From Variovorax brevis (GTDB lineage Bacteria; Pseudomonadota; Gammaproteobacteria; Burkholderiales; Burkholderiaceae_C), in the NCBI RefSeq assembly GCF_030317105.1, contig NZ_JASZYG010000010.1:1-64000 (forward strand): a DNA stretch of 64,000 nucleotides. Direction: 5' to 3'. This document shows, in pieces, positions 8,004 through 16,791 of the stretch. The notes under the pieces were generated by a model that was not told the origin of the DNA, ran no database searches, and saw only the letters and a list, made by a program, of their open reading frames with translations. A program made the translations under genes and the position numbers. Numbering within the stretch: the first letter of the stretch is position 1; every line of letters begins with the position of its first letter.

Positions 8004-9587
8004 ATGGATCTCGATATCGTGGGGCTATCGCGACTTCAGTTCGCGCTCACGGCGCTTTATCACTTTCTGTTCGTGCCTTTGACCATCGGGCTGGCGATCC
8101 TGCTGGCCATCATGGAGACGGTCTATGTCATGACGGGCCGCACCATCTGGCGCGACATGACGAAGTTCTGGGGCGGGCTGTTCGGCATCAACTTCGCGAT
8201 GGGTGTCGCCACCGGCATCGTGATGGAGTTCCAGTTCGGCATGAACTGGAACTACTACAGCCACTACGTTGGCGACGTGTTCGGTGCGCCGCTGGCCATC
8301 GAAGGGCTGATGGCCTTCTTCCTGGAAGCGACCTTCGTCGGCCTGTTCTTTTTTGGCTGGGACCGGCTGTCGAAGGTGGGCCATCTGATCACCACCTGGG
8401 CGGTGGCCATCGGCACCAACTTCTCGGCGCTGTGGATTCTCATTGCCAACGGCTGGATGCAGAACCCCGTCGGCGCCGCCTTCAATCCGCAGACGATGCG
8501 CATGGAGGTCACGAACTTCTTCGAGGTGCTGACCAACACGGTGGCGCAGGCCAAGTTCGTGCACACCGTCTCGGCCGGCTACGTGGTGGCGTCGATCTTC
8601 GTGCTGGGCGTGTCGGCCTGGTATCTGCTCAAGCGCCGCAGTCCCGAACTGGCCAAGCGCTCGATGACGGTGGCTGCCTCGTTCGGGCTCGCCTCGGTGA
8701 TGTCGGTCATGCTGCTCGGCGACGAAAGCGGCTACCTCTCGACCGAGCACCAGAAGATGAAGCTGGCGTCCATCGAGGCCATGTGGGAGACCGAGCCTGC
8801 ACCGGCCGCCTTCACCGCCTTCGGCTTTCCTGACCAGGAGAAACGCGAGACGCACTTCGCCGTCCACATTCCCTGGGTGATGGGGCTCATCGGCACGCGT
8901 TCGCTCGACACCGAGATCGCGGGCATCAACGACCTCGTGAAGGGCGCCGAGATCAAGATCCTCGAAGGCCTCAAGGCCTACGATGCGCTTCAGAAGATCC
9001 GCGCCGCCGGCAGTCCCGACAAGGTGCCGCTGCATGTGAAGACCACCTTCGAACTGTACGGCGCGGAAATGGGCTACGCGCTGCTTCTTCAACGCTACGT
9101 GGACGACCCGCGGCGCGCCACGCCGGAGCAGATTTCCAAGGCGGCCTGGGACACCGTCCCGCAAGTGGCGCCGCTGTACTGGTCCTTCCGCATCATGGTG
9201 GGGCTGGGGGTGTTCTTTGTTCTTCTGCTCGGCACCTTCTTCCTGCTTTCCGCGCAGCGCAAGCTCGACAAGCACCGCTGGCTTCTTCGCATCGCAACCT
9301 TTGCCGTGCCGCTGCCATGGATTGCTGCCGAGTGCGGCTGGGTCGTGGCCGAACTGGGGCGACAGCCGTGGGTCATCGAAGGCGTTCTGCCGACCGCGGT
9401 GGCCGTTTCCAACCTGAGCGCCTCCACGGTGCTCGCGACCATCTGCGGCTTTGCGCTGCTCTACACCGTGCTCTTCATCATCGAGATGAAGCTCATGTTC
9501 AAGGCCATCAAGAAAGGGCCCGAAGCGTACATCGAACATTCCCCCGCCACCCAGCGTGGCGGCTCCTCAACCATTGCCGCGGAGTAA
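8004..9587 (+). CDS. cydA: Cytochrome bd ubiquinol oxidase subunit I
   Basis: 527 residues, close to the 522 of E. coli CydA. Seen: LSRLQFALTALYHFLFVPLTIGL with His20, equivalent to the E. coli heme b595 ligand, and the long quinol-loop region with WETEPAPAAFTAFGFPDQE and RSLDTEIAGINDL, so it looks like the long-Q-loop type. ELGRQPWVIEGVLPT, a CydA hallmark, lies near residue 450. It sits in the cytoplasmic membrane and oxidises quinol while reducing oxygen at high affinity. A run of G residues 8 bases before the ATG acts as the ribosome site. Confidence 0.96.
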   Translation: MDLDIVGLSRLQFALTALYHFLFVPLTIGLAILLAIMETVYVMTGRTIWRDMTKFWGGLFGINFAMGVATGIVMEFQFGMNWNYYSHYVGDVFGAPLAIEGLMAFFLEATFVGLFFFGWDRLSKVGHLITTWAVAIGTNFSALWILIANGWMQNPVGAAFNPQTMRMEVTNFFEVLTNTVAQAKFVHTVSAGYVVASIFVLGVSAWYLLKRRSPELAKRSMTVAASFGLASVMSVMLLGDESGYLSTEHQKMKLASIEAMWETEPAPAAFTAFGFPDQEKRETHFAVHIPWVMGLIGTRSLDTEIAGINDLVKGAEIKILEGLKAYDALQKIRAAGSPDKVPLHVKTTFELYGAEMGYALLLQRYVDDPRRATPEQISKAAWDTVPQVAPLYWSFRIMVGLGVFFVLLLGTFFLLSAQRKLDKHRWLLRIATFAVPLPWIAAECGWVVAELGRQPWVIEGVLPTAVAVSNLSASTVLATICGFALLYTVLFIIEMKLMFKAIKKGPEAYIEHSPATQRGGSSTIAAE

Positions 9588-9590
9588 GCC

Positions 9591-10745
9591 ATGGTCCTGC
9601 ATGAACTGATTTCTTATGACGTGCTTCGCATGATCTGGTGGTTGCTCGTGGGCGTGCTGCTCGTGGGCTACGCCGTCATGGATGGCTTCGACCTGGGCGT
9701 GGGCATGCTGCTGCCCTTTGCCGGCCGCAACGACCTGGAGCGCCGGGTGGTCATCAATTCGGTGGGCCCGGTGTGGGAAGGCAACCAGGTGTGGCTGGTG
9801 GTGGGCGGGGGCATGATCTTTGCGGCGTGGCCGCAGGTCTATGCGGTCTCGTTCTCCGGGATGTACGTGGCGATGTTCGCCATCCTGCTCGGGCTGATCC
9901 TGCGGCCCGTGGGCTTCAAGTTCCGCAGCAAGCGGCCCGAAGCCGCATGGCGTGCGCGCTGGGATTGGGTGCTGTGCTTCTGCGGCGTGCTGCCGACATT
10001 CGTGTTCGGCGTGGCCATGGGCAACGTGCTGCAAGGCGTGCCCTTCCGGCTGGAGCCGGACATGCAGATCTACTACACCGGCACCTTCATGGGCTTGTTC
10101 AGCCCCTTTGCGGTGCTGTGCGGTCTGGTGTCCATTGCCATGCTGCTGATGCACGGCGCTGCGTGGCTGCAAGTGAAGTCGGATGGCCAGGTGGCGATGC
10201 GTGCCCGACGCTACGGCAGCCTCGCTGCCTTGCTGACGATCGCGCTGTATGTGCTGGCCGGCATGATGCTCTACCAGTCCGTGATGGGCTACCAGATCAC
10301 CAGCCCGGTGATGCCGACCGGGCCGTCGAACCCGCTGCTCAAGTCCGTCGGCCGGCAGGAGGGCGCGTGGTTTGCCAACTATGCGGCGCATCCCCACCTC
10401 TTCGCGGTGCCTGCCCTCGGCATTGCGGGGGCGGCCCTGGCCTTCGTCTGCATGCTGGCGCGGCGGGCACGCACGGCCTTCCTGTTCACTTCGGTGGCCA
10501 TTGCGGGCATCGTGCTGAGCGTGGGCGCCTCGATGTTCCCGTTCATCCTGCCTTCGTCGATCGATCCGCGTGCGAGCCTCACGGTGTGGGATTCGTCATC
10601 GAGCCATCTGACGCTGTTCATCCTGCTGGTGTGCGCGGCCATTTTCCTGCCCATCATCATGGCCTACACCAGCTGGGTGTACTCGGTCATGCGCGGCAAG
10701 GTCGATGCCAAGGCCATCGCAGAAGACCGCGGCCACGCCTACTGA
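9591..10745 (+). CDS. cydB: Cytochrome bd ubiquinol oxidase subunit II
   Basis: 384 residues with about nine transmembrane segments, close to the 379 of E. coli CydB. The N-terminal WWLLVGVLLVGYAVMDGFDL, with its DGFDLG motif, and GPVWEGNQVWLV are diagnostic of the family. It begins 3 bases after the cydA stop with GGAG directly upstream. It is the partner subunit of CydA that scaffolds the oxidase. Confidence 0.96.
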   Translation: MVLHELISYDVLRMIWWLLVGVLLVGYAVMDGFDLGVGMLLPFAGRNDLERRVVINSVGPVWEGNQVWLVVGGGMIFAAWPQVYAVSFSGMYVAMFAILLGLILRPVGFKFRSKRPEAAWRARWDWVLCFCGVLPTFVFGVAMGNVLQGVPFRLEPDMQIYYTGTFMGLFSPFAVLCGLVSIAMLLMHGAAWLQVKSDGQVAMRARRYGSLAALLTIALYVLAGMMLYQSVMGYQITSPVMPTGPSNPLLKSVGRQEGAWFANYAAHPHLFAVPALGIAGAALAFVCMLARRARTAFLFTSVAIAGIVLSVGASMFPFILPSSIDPRASLTVWDSSSSHLTLFILLVCAAIFLPIIMAYTSWVYSVMRGKVDAKAIAEDRGHAY

Positions 10746-10776
10746 AAATCAACAAAAGAAATCAAGGGACTCAAGC

Positions 10777-10905
10777 ATGTGGTACTTCTCCTGGCTGTTG
10801 GGGCTGCCGCTGGCAGCCGCGTTCGCGGTGCTCAACGCAATGTGGTACGAGCTGATGGACGACGAGGCCACCCGCCACGACAAGCTCGACTCGCCCCCGC
10901 ACTGA
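10777..10905 (+). CDS. cydX: Small cytochrome bd subunit, CydX family
   Basis: 42 residues: MWYFSWLLGLPLAAAFAVLN begins a single transmembrane helix and is followed by a short acidic, polar tail. The MWYF.WLLG start is the hallmark of CydX/CbdX small subunits, which stabilise the hemes of cytochrome bd. The ATG at 10777 is chosen because this motif begins there and AAGGGA lies upstream; the same frame is open further upstream but would overlap cydB. It lies 31 bases after cydB, as is usual for cydABX. Confidence 0.9.
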   Translation: MWYFSWLLGLPLAAAFAVLNAMWYELMDDEATRHDKLDSPPH

Positions 10906-10927
10906 CCTGCCGCCGCGGCGGCGCCGT

Positions 10928-11596
10928 TCAGGCCTGCCGTTTGCCCGCTCCCGGGCGGGTCGCTGCCTTGGGCGCGGGTGGCGCAGCGCGCCGGGCCGGC
11001 GTTGCCGGCTTGGCCGGCTTGGCCTGTGCCACGGTCGCGATGGCGCCCGTCAGGCGATCCTTGGCGCCGAGCACCTTGCTCGCCGCCGCGCCCATGTCCA
11101 TGAGCCGCATGACAGTCTCGGGCGTGAGACGCTGCACGTCGTCGAACCACTTCATCAGGCGGTCGAGCAGGTCGTGCATGTCGCGCATGCGCTGCTGCGC
11201 ATGCTGCTCTTCCGGGGTGAACACATCTTCCAGCAAGGCGCCGCGCAGCATCGACAGGGTCGGGTCGATCTCGCGGCGGCGACGTTCAGCCGCGAGCAGG
11301 CGAAAGATCTCCCAGACGTCTTGCGGTGCTTCGAAGTATTCCCGGCGGTCACCGGGGTGATGGCGCAGGCTCACGAGTCGCCAGGCCTGCAGCTCCTTCA
11401 GGCCCATGCTCACGTTGGAGCGCGAGAACTCCAATTGCTCGGCGATCTCGTCCGCATTGAGGGCGCGCTGCGAAATGAAGATCAGCGCATAGATCTGGCC
11501 GACGGTGCGGTTCAGGCCCCATCGGCTGCCCATTTCTCCGAAGTGGGACACGAACTGCTGGTTGAGAGGAGGTATGTGCGCGCCTTGATGAGCCAT
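10928..11596 (-). CDS. GbsR/MarR-family transcriptional regulator
   Basis: 222 residues with a winged-helix domain: ALNADEIAEQLEFSRSNVSMGLKEL is a clear helix-turn-helix, and LVSLRHHPGDRREYFEAP forms the wing. The N-terminal FVSHFGEMGSRWGLNRTVGQIYALI is typical of the GbsR branch of MarR proteins. The last 40 residues are an Ala/Pro/Lys-rich low-complexity tail. The gene converges on cydX with a 22-base gap. Overlapping palindromes lie upstream of it (11623-11652) and one shares its core with the dyad before cydD, so I infer autoregulation and control of the cyd operon. The effector is unknown. Confidence 0.82.
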   Translation of the reverse strand: MAHQGAHIPPLNQQFVSHFGEMGSRWGLNRTVGQIYALIFISQRALNADEIAEQLEFSRSNVSMGLKELQAWRLVSLRHHPGDRREYFEAPQDVWEIFRLLAAERRRREIDPTLSMLRGALLEDVFTPEEQHAQQRMRDMHDLLDRLMKWFDDVQRLTPETVMRLMDMGAAASKVLGAKDRLTGAIATVAQAKPAKPATPARRAAPPAPKAATRPGAGKRQA

Positions 11597-11622
11597 GCGC
11601 GCATTGTCGTCCGGGAACGCCG

Positions 11623-11652
11623 GTCATTCACGAATGACTGAAAGATCAGTCA
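11623..11652. promoter_or_regulatory. Overlapping palindromes upstream of the GbsR-type gene
   Basis: Two perfect inverted repeats share bases: GTCATTC-AC-GAATGAC (11623-11638) and TGACTGA-AAGA-TCAGTCA (11635-11652). They lie 27 bases upstream of the regulator ATG, where an autoregulatory operator would be expected. The second carries the CTGA-N4-TCAG core also found before cydD. Confidence 0.55.
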
Positions 11653-11680
11653 AACCAGACAGTTCAGGATGCTGGCGAGG

Positions 11681-12109
11681 TCAGGACTGCGGCCAGGGCG
11701 TCGGCGCCGGCACCTGCGCCGCCGGCTCGACGTCGATGCTCTTGAAGTCCGCGGGGGAGACGATCTCCAGGTATTCCATGTCCGGCGAATAGTCGAAGAG
11801 AAAGTGCCGGATGCCCGGCCGCTGGTGCACCACGTCGCCGGCTTCGACCAGGGTTTCCTTGTCCTCGTACATGAACCTGGCCCAGCCCTTCATCATGATC
11901 ACGATCTGGAAATCCGCTTCATGGCGGTGCCAGCCCGTGCCCGTTTCCGGTGCCATGTTGGCCTTGACCAGGTGCGCGATCACCTGTCCGTTGGTGGCTT
12001 CGGCGATGCCGAGGTCGCGATACAGGAAGAAGTCTCGCAATCCACCCGAGACGAACTGCGTGTCGCCGGGTTTGATGTGGGAAAACTTGGTCGCGGTCTT
12101 GTCCAGCAT
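11681..12109 (-). CDS. Cupin-domain protein
   Basis: 142 residues forming one cupin barrel. The metal-site motif 1 is seen as GTGWHRHEADFQIVIMMKG and motif 2 as GDVVHQRPGIRHFLFDYS, so a mononuclear metal centre is likely (two histidines and a glutamate in motif 1, a histidine in motif 2). AAGGAG precedes the ATG. It is co-directional with the regulator downstream, separated from it by 84 bases holding the palindromes. The function (enzyme or sugar/acid-binding protein) cannot be decided from sequence. Confidence 0.75.
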   Translation of the reverse strand: MLDKTATKFSHIKPGDTQFVSGGLRDFFLYRDLGIAEATNGQVIAHLVKANMAPETGTGWHRHEADFQIVIMMKGWARFMYEDKETLVEAGDVVHQRPGIRHFLFDYSPDMEYLEIVSPADFKSIDVEPAAQVPAPTPWPQS

Positions 12110-12292
12110 GGGGCGCTCCTTCGGTGGCAGTGACGATGGTGCGGCGCAGCATGCATAAAGTGTTCCTCGCGCTCGAACGTTGGCAGATGTTGATGCTTCA
12201 CGACGAGACTTGCCTGAGCACGTCGATGACCTGCCTTGAACGGTCGAACCGGGCCGAATCCTTCGATGAAGGCGGCAGTTCGCGTGCGGCAG

Positions 12293-13159
12293 TCATGGCC
12301 TGAGAATCACGGCGTCGGTGCCGCGGGCCAGCGTGCGCCGGGCCTGCAACACGACCGGAAGGTCCACCATGCGGCCATCGAGTTGCACGGCCGCGCCGCC
12401 TGCCTGCGCATCGGCGGCGATCACGCGGCGTGCCCAGTCGAGTTCCTGTTCGGTTGGAGCCAGCGCCTGGTGGATCACGGGCACCTGGCGCGGGTGGATG
12501 CAGAGCTTGCCGCCGAAGCCGAATCGCAGCGCACGGTGTGTGTCCTCGCGCAGGCGTGCTTCGTCGCCGATTTGCACCGTCACGCCATCGATGGCGGGAG
12601 CGAGCCGGTTCAGGCGCGTGGCGATGGCAATCGCGAAGCGAAGCGGCGCCAGTTCGGTTTCCTGTGCATCGCATTGCAGGCCGATATCGGCCATGAAGTC
12701 GATGTTGCCGACCACCAGACGGAGGACGCCGGGTGCGGCAGCCAGCGCGGGCAGGGCGGCGTAGCCGGCTGCGCTCTCGATGATCGGCAGCAGCGCGATG
12801 CCGCGCAGGCGCTCATGCACCTCGGCCAGCGCTTGCGCCGATTCGACCTTGGGCAGCATCACGGCTGCGGGCGATGGCAGGCGCTTGAGCCAGGCCAGGT
12901 CCTGCTCACCCGCATCGGTGTCGGACGGGTTGGTGCGCACCACCAGGGGAACGCCGAGGGCTTGCAACTGCCCCCATTCGCGCTCGATGGCCTCGCGCGC
13001 CGATGCCTTCTCCAGGGCGGGAACGCTGTCCTCCAGGTCCAGGATGACGGCGTCTGCGCCACTGCGAAGGGCCTTCCCGAACAGTGCCGGCCGGTTGCCC
13101 GGGGCGAACAGCAGGCTGCGCGCAAGCGCACAGCGGTTCGTCATTTCAGTGCTCAACAT
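12293..13159 (-). CDS. ccl: Probable (S)-citramalyl-CoA lyase (HpcH/HpaI, CitE-like)
   Basis: 288 residues of the CoA ester lyase family: RSLLFAPGNRPALFGKALRSGADAVILDLEDSVP at the N-terminus, the metal-ligand region LLPIIESAAG, and GFGGKLCIHPRQV, all typical of CitE-like enzymes. With the hydratase and CoA-transferase of the same operon it would complete itaconate degradation, splitting citramalyl-CoA to acetyl-CoA and pyruvate. Malyl-CoA lyase or citrate-lyase-beta-like activity are alternatives. The start at 13159 has GAGGAG three bases upstream and lies 7 bases after the stop of a broken hydrolase remnant. An in-frame ATG at 13144 is an alternative start. Confidence 0.72.
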   Translation of the reverse strand: MLSTEMTNRCALARSLLFAPGNRPALFGKALRSGADAVILDLEDSVPALEKASAREAIEREWGQLQALGVPLVVRTNPSDTDAGEQDLAWLKRLPSPAAVMLPKVESAQALAEVHERLRGIALLPIIESAAGYAALPALAAAPGVLRLVVGNIDFMADIGLQCDAQETELAPLRFAIAIATRLNRLAPAIDGVTVQIGDEARLREDTHRALRFGFGGKLCIHPRQVPVIHQALAPTEQELDWARRVIAADAQAGGAAVQLDGRMVDLPVVLQARRTLARGTDAVILRP

Positions 13160-13166
13160 GAACTCC

Positions 13167-13320
13167 TCAGGCAGCAGCCAGATGGGACAACACAAGCGAT
13201 CGCAAGACCGGCAGGCGCCCCGTGAAAAAGTGATCGACGCTCGGCACGACCATGATGGGTTGGCCTTGAGGCCGGCCCGTCGATGAGCATCGTGCCGGTT
13301 TCGAAGTGCGCTTGTGCCAT
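13167..13320 (-). pseudogene. Internally deleted alpha/beta-hydrolase remnant (COG2945-like)
   Basis: Reading leftward from an ATG at 13320, the first 17 codons (MAQAHFETGTMLIDGPA) resemble the start of small alpha/beta hydrolases of the COG2945 type. After a one-base frame change near 13272 the sequence reads RPQGQPIMVVPSVDHFF and then TGRLPVLRSLVLSHL to a TGA at 13167. That matches the C-terminal end of the same family, with its catalytic-histidine HFF.G.L motif. About 170 codons of the core, including the nucleophile elbow, are absent. It looks like a gene that suffered one large internal deletion while sitting in the operon. Confidence 0.6.
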
Positions 13321-13352
13321 GGCTGAACCGAACAGACCTGCGTTGCTGCACG

Positions 13353-14363
13353 TCAATCGGCGAACTGTCCTGCCGCCTTGATGACGGGTGCGTAGCGCGC
13401 GGTTTCCTGCGTGAGCCACGTTTGCAGACCCGCGGGCGACTGCTTGGCCTCCGGCACGACGACAGCACCCAACTCGTCCATGCGCTTCGCGACCCCTGGA
13501 TCCACCAGCGCGGCCCGCAGCGCCGCGCCGAACTTGTCGATGGCTTCCCTGGGTGTGCCCTTGGGTGCATAGATGCCGTGCCAGACGACGATTTCGGAGC
13601 CCTTGAGTCCCTGTTCGGACAGCGTCGGTGCATCCGGCATCGACTTGATCCGCGCGGTCGTGGTGACGCCGTACAGCTTCACCGAGCCCGCCTTGATGTA
13701 TTGCGTGGTCGACGTCGTCTGGTCGCACAGGAGGTCGACCTGTCCGCCGAGCAGTGCATTCATCGCCGGACCGGTGCCTTGATAGGGAACCGTCGTGATG
13801 TTCGCCCCCGTTGCTTGCCGGAAGAGCATGCCGCAAAGGTGCGAGACCGCGCCCAGCCCTGCATGCGCCAGCGTGACCTTGTCGCCGTTGGCCTTCAGAT
13901 AGGCGCGCAACTCGTTGAAGTCCCTGGCGGGCAGATCCTTGCGGCCAATGAGCGTCATCGGCACGTCGATGACCTGGCTCACGTAGTCGAAGTCGGTGAG
14001 CGGGTTGTACGACAGCTTGCGGTACAGCGCCGGCGCCGTCGCCATGCCGTTGTGGTGGATCAGGAAGGTGTAGCCGTCGGGCTTGGCCTTGGCGGTGTAG
14101 TTGGCGGCGATCGTGCCGCCGGCGCCGGTCTTGTTCTCGATCAGCACTGGCTGGTTGAGCGTGCGGCTCATGGCGGCGCCGAGCGTGCGCGCCACCAGGT
14201 CGGTCGGACCGCCGGCAGAAAACGGCACGACGAGCGTGACGGGCTTGTTCGGATAGGCCTGTGCCCACGCAGCCGGCGATGAGAGCGCGGCAACCACGGC
14301 AATGGCGCAAGCGCTGGTGATTTGAGGGCAAGCGGCGCCGCGCCCGGACAAGGTGTTTTTCAT
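13353..14363 (-). CDS. Bug-family (TctC-like) periplasmic substrate-binding protein
   Basis: 336 residues with a signal peptide ending in SSPAAWAQA, then YPNKPVTLVVPFSAGGPTD, the classic opening of Bug/TctC receptors, and ENKTGAGGTIAANYTAKA, which forms the carboxylate-binding loop. These proteins bind dicarboxylates and related acids for tripartite tricarboxylate transporters or as orphan receptors. No TctA or TctB gene is nearby, so its membrane partner, if any, is elsewhere. Lying inside the itaconate-type operon, it may bind itaconate, mesaconate or citramalate. AAGGAAAG precedes the ATG at 14363. Confidence 0.88.
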   Translation of the reverse strand: MKNTLSGRGAACPQITSACAIAVVAALSSPAAWAQAYPNKPVTLVVPFSAGGPTDLVARTLGAAMSRTLNQPVLIENKTGAGGTIAANYTAKAKPDGYTFLIHHNGMATAPALYRKLSYNPLTDFDYVSQVIDVPMTLIGRKDLPARDFNELRAYLKANGDKVTLAHAGLGAVSHLCGMLFRQATGANITTVPYQGTGPAMNALLGGQVDLLCDQTTSTTQYIKAGSVKLYGVTTTARIKSMPDAPTLSEQGLKGSEIVVWHGIYAPKGTPREAIDKFGAALRAALVDPGVAKRMDELGAVVVPEAKQSPAGLQTWLTQETARYAPVIKAAGQFAD

Positions 14364-14380
14364 GATGTCTCTTTCCTTGT

Positions 14381-15571
14381 TCAGATGGCTTTTTCGCTTC
14401 GCATCGTCTCGATCGCGTCGGGGCTGAAACCCAGTTCCGCAAGGATCGATCCGGTGTGTTGGCCCAATGCGGGAACGGCGTCCATGCGGGGCGCGAAGCT
14501 CTGGTCCTGGCCGGGGGGCAGCAGGGCGGGAACGGGGCCCGTCGGCGTTTCGACTTGCGCCCAGCGTCCCCGTGCCTTGAGTTGGGGATGCACCCACACG
14601 TCCTTCATGTCGTTCATGGCCGCGTTGGCAATCTGGGCGTCGTCGAGCCGCGCGATCACCTGCTCCGCGCTCAGGCCCGCGAAGCTCTCGACGATGATGG
14701 CGCGCAGTGCTTGTCGCGCTGCCGTGCGCTTCGAATTCGATGCAAAGCGTTCGTCGGTTGCCAGTTCGGGGCGTTGCAGCACGAGGCGGCAAAAGGCCTC
14801 CCATTCACGCTCGTTCTGAAGGCCCAGCATCACGGTCTTGCCATCGCCTGCGGGGAAGGGACCATAGGGATAGATCGTCGCGTGCGAGGCGCCGGCGCGT
14901 GGCGGCGGCATGGCGCCATCGAAGGCGTAGTACAGCGGGTAGCCCATCCACTCGACCATGCTCTCCAGCATCGAGACATCGATGCGGCAGCCCTTGCCGG
15001 TACGCCCGCGCTGGATGAGGGCCGACAGGATGTTGGTGTAGGCGTACATGCCTGCCGCAATGTCTGCAATCGAGCAGCCGGCTTTCGCGGGTTCGTCCGG
15101 CGATCCGGTGATCGACAGGAAGCCCGATTCGCTCTGGATCAGCAGGTCATAGGCCTTCTTGTCGCGATACGGCCCCTTGTTCTGCGGGTCATCGCCGTAG
15201 CCCGAGATGTCGCAGACGATGAGCCTCGGGTGCTTCTCGCACAACGCCTCGTACGACAGCCCCAGGCGAGCCGCGGCACCCGGTGCCAGGTTCTGCACCA
15301 GCACGTCGGCACCTTCGATCAGCTTCGCAAGAACATCCCGGGCCTGCGCATGCTTGACGTCGAGCGTGAGGCTTTCTTTCGAGCGATTGGTCCAGACGAA
15401 GTGCGATGCCATGCCGCGCACGCGCTCGTCATAGGCGCGGGCGAAGTCGCCGCTGCCCGGTCGCTCGACCTTGATGACGCGTGCGCCAAGGTCGGCCAGT
15501 TGCCGCGTGCAGAAGGGCGCGGCAATCGCTTGCTCCAGCGTGACGACGGTGATTCCATCGAGGGGTCGCAT
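14381..15571 (-). CDS. ict: CaiB/BaiF class III CoA-transferase, probable itaconate CoA-transferase
   Basis: 396 residues. MRPLDGITVVTLEQAIAAPF and RQLADLGARVIKVERPGSGDFAR open the CoA-transferase III fold, and ESLTLDVK and the YDLLIQSESG segment, with the expected catalytic aspartate in AYD, follow. Homologues in the P. aeruginosa itaconate locus belong to this class and convert itaconate to itaconyl-CoA. The start at 15571 has AAGGAG overlapping the stop region of the upstream dehydrogenase (11-base gap). Specificity within class III is hard to read from sequence, so the substrate call rests mainly on the operon. Confidence 0.7.
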   Translation of the reverse strand: MRPLDGITVVTLEQAIAAPFCTRQLADLGARVIKVERPGSGDFARAYDERVRGMASHFVWTNRSKESLTLDVKHAQARDVLAKLIEGADVLVQNLAPGAAARLGLSYEALCEKHPRLIVCDISGYGDDPQNKGPYRDKKAYDLLIQSESGFLSITGSPDEPAKAGCSIADIAAGMYAYTNILSALIQRGRTGKGCRIDVSMLESMVEWMGYPLYYAFDGAMPPPRAGASHATIYPYGPFPAGDGKTVMLGLQNEREWEAFCRLVLQRPELATDERFASNSKRTAARQALRAIIVESFAGLSAEQVIARLDDAQIANAAMNDMKDVWVHPQLKARGRWAQVETPTGPVPALLPPGQDQSFAPRMDAVPALGQHTGSILAELGFSPDAIETMRSEKAI

Positions 15572-15582
15572 GATCGACTCCT

Positions 15583-16743
15583 TCAGAAAGACCGCGGCAG
15601 GCCAAGCAGGTGCTCGGCCACGTACGCGAAGATGAGGTTCGTCGAGATCGGTGCCACCTGATAGAGCCGCGTCTCGCGGAACTTGCGCTCGATGTCGTAT
15701 TCGTTCGCAAAGCCGAAGCCGCCGTGCGTCTGCATGCAGACGTTGGCCGCTTCCCACGATGCCTTTGCAGCGAGGTACTTGGCCATGTTGGCCTGCGCAC
15801 CGCAGGGCTGGTTGGCGTCGAACAGTTCCGCCGCCTTGAAGCGCATCAGGTTGGCTGCTTCGATCTCGATGTAGGCATCGGCGATGGGAAACTGCACGCC
15901 CTGGTTCTTGCCGATCGGCCGGTCGAACACGATGCGCTCGTTCGCGTACTTCGTGGCCCGGTCGATGAACCAGTACCCGTCGCCGATGCACTCGGCAGCA
16001 ATCAGCGTGCGCTCGGCGTTCAGGCCGTCGAGGATGTACTTGAAGCCCTTGCCTTCTTCGCCGATGAGGTTCTCTTCGGGAATCTCGAGGTTGTCGAAAA
16101 AGAGTTCGTTCGTCTCGTGGTTCACGAGGTTGGGAATGGGCCGCACGGTCATTCCCTTGCCGATCGCGTCCTTGATGTCCACGATGAAGATCGACATGCC
16201 CTCGGACTTCTTCCTGACTTCGGCCAGCGGCGTGGTCCGCGCCAGCAGGATCATCAGGTCGGAGTGCTGCACGCGCGAGATCCAGACCTTCTGGCCGTTG
16301 ACGACGTAGCGGCCGTCCTTCTTCACCGCGGTGGTCTTGATCTTGGTGGTGTCGGTGCCGGTCGTCGGCTCGGTGACCGCCATCGACTGGATGCGCAGCT
16401 TGCCCGCGGCGATGCGCGGCAGGTACTTGTCCTTCTGCGCCTTGCTGCCATTGCGCAGCAGCGTGCCCATGTTGTACATCTGGCCGTGCACGGCGCCGGA
16501 GTTGCCGCCGCTGCGGTTGATCTCTTCCATGATCACGGTCGCGGCCGTGAGACCCAGGCCGGTGCCGCCGTACTCCTCCGGGATCATGGCGGCGAGCCAG
16601 CCGGCTTCCATCAGGGCATCGACGAACTTTTCGGGGTACGCGCGTTGCTCGTCGACCTTGCGGAAGTACTCGTCGGGGAATTGCGTGCACAGGTGGCGCA
16701 CGGCATCACGGATTTCCTGGTGCTGGTCGGCTTCGTTCAACAT
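15583..16743 (-). CDS. Acyl-CoA dehydrogenase of the itaconate-type operon
   Basis: 386 residues, the normal length for the family. Seen: AMIPEEYGGTGLGLTAATVI, the FAD-contact stretch VTEPTTGTDTTKIKT, and MQTHGGFGFANEYDIERKFRETRLYQVAPIS. At the position where many members have YEGT the sequence is LYQVAPIS, so the catalytic base is not the usual YEG glutamate and must lie elsewhere, as in isovaleryl-like subclasses. A dehydrogenase gene is also present in the P. aeruginosa itaconate locus, but its step is not established; methylsuccinyl-CoA oxidation is one possibility. CCAGGAG precedes the ATG. Confidence 0.82.
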   Translation of the reverse strand: MLNEADQHQEIRDAVRHLCTQFPDEYFRKVDEQRAYPEKFVDALMEAGWLAAMIPEEYGGTGLGLTAATVIMEEINRSGGNSGAVHGQMYNMGTLLRNGSKAQKDKYLPRIAAGKLRIQSMAVTEPTTGTDTTKIKTTAVKKDGRYVVNGQKVWISRVQHSDLMILLARTTPLAEVRKKSEGMSIFIVDIKDAIGKGMTVRPIPNLVNHETNELFFDNLEIPEENLIGEEGKGFKYILDGLNAERTLIAAECIGDGYWFIDRATKYANERIVFDRPIGKNQGVQFPIADAYIEIEAANLMRFKAAELFDANQPCGAQANMAKYLAAKASWEAANVCMQTHGGFGFANEYDIERKFRETRLYQVAPISTNLIFAYVAEHLLGLPRSF

Positions 16744-16791
16744 GAATGTCTCCTGGTGGGGTGTTGGTGGCGTGGGGTTCGGCGGTGCGGG

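Noticed and set aside
10911..10925. GCCGCCGCGGCGGC palindrome between cydX and the convergent regulator.
   Set aside because: It could be a bidirectional terminator, but there is no T tract on either side and such GC palindromes are expected by chance at this composition.
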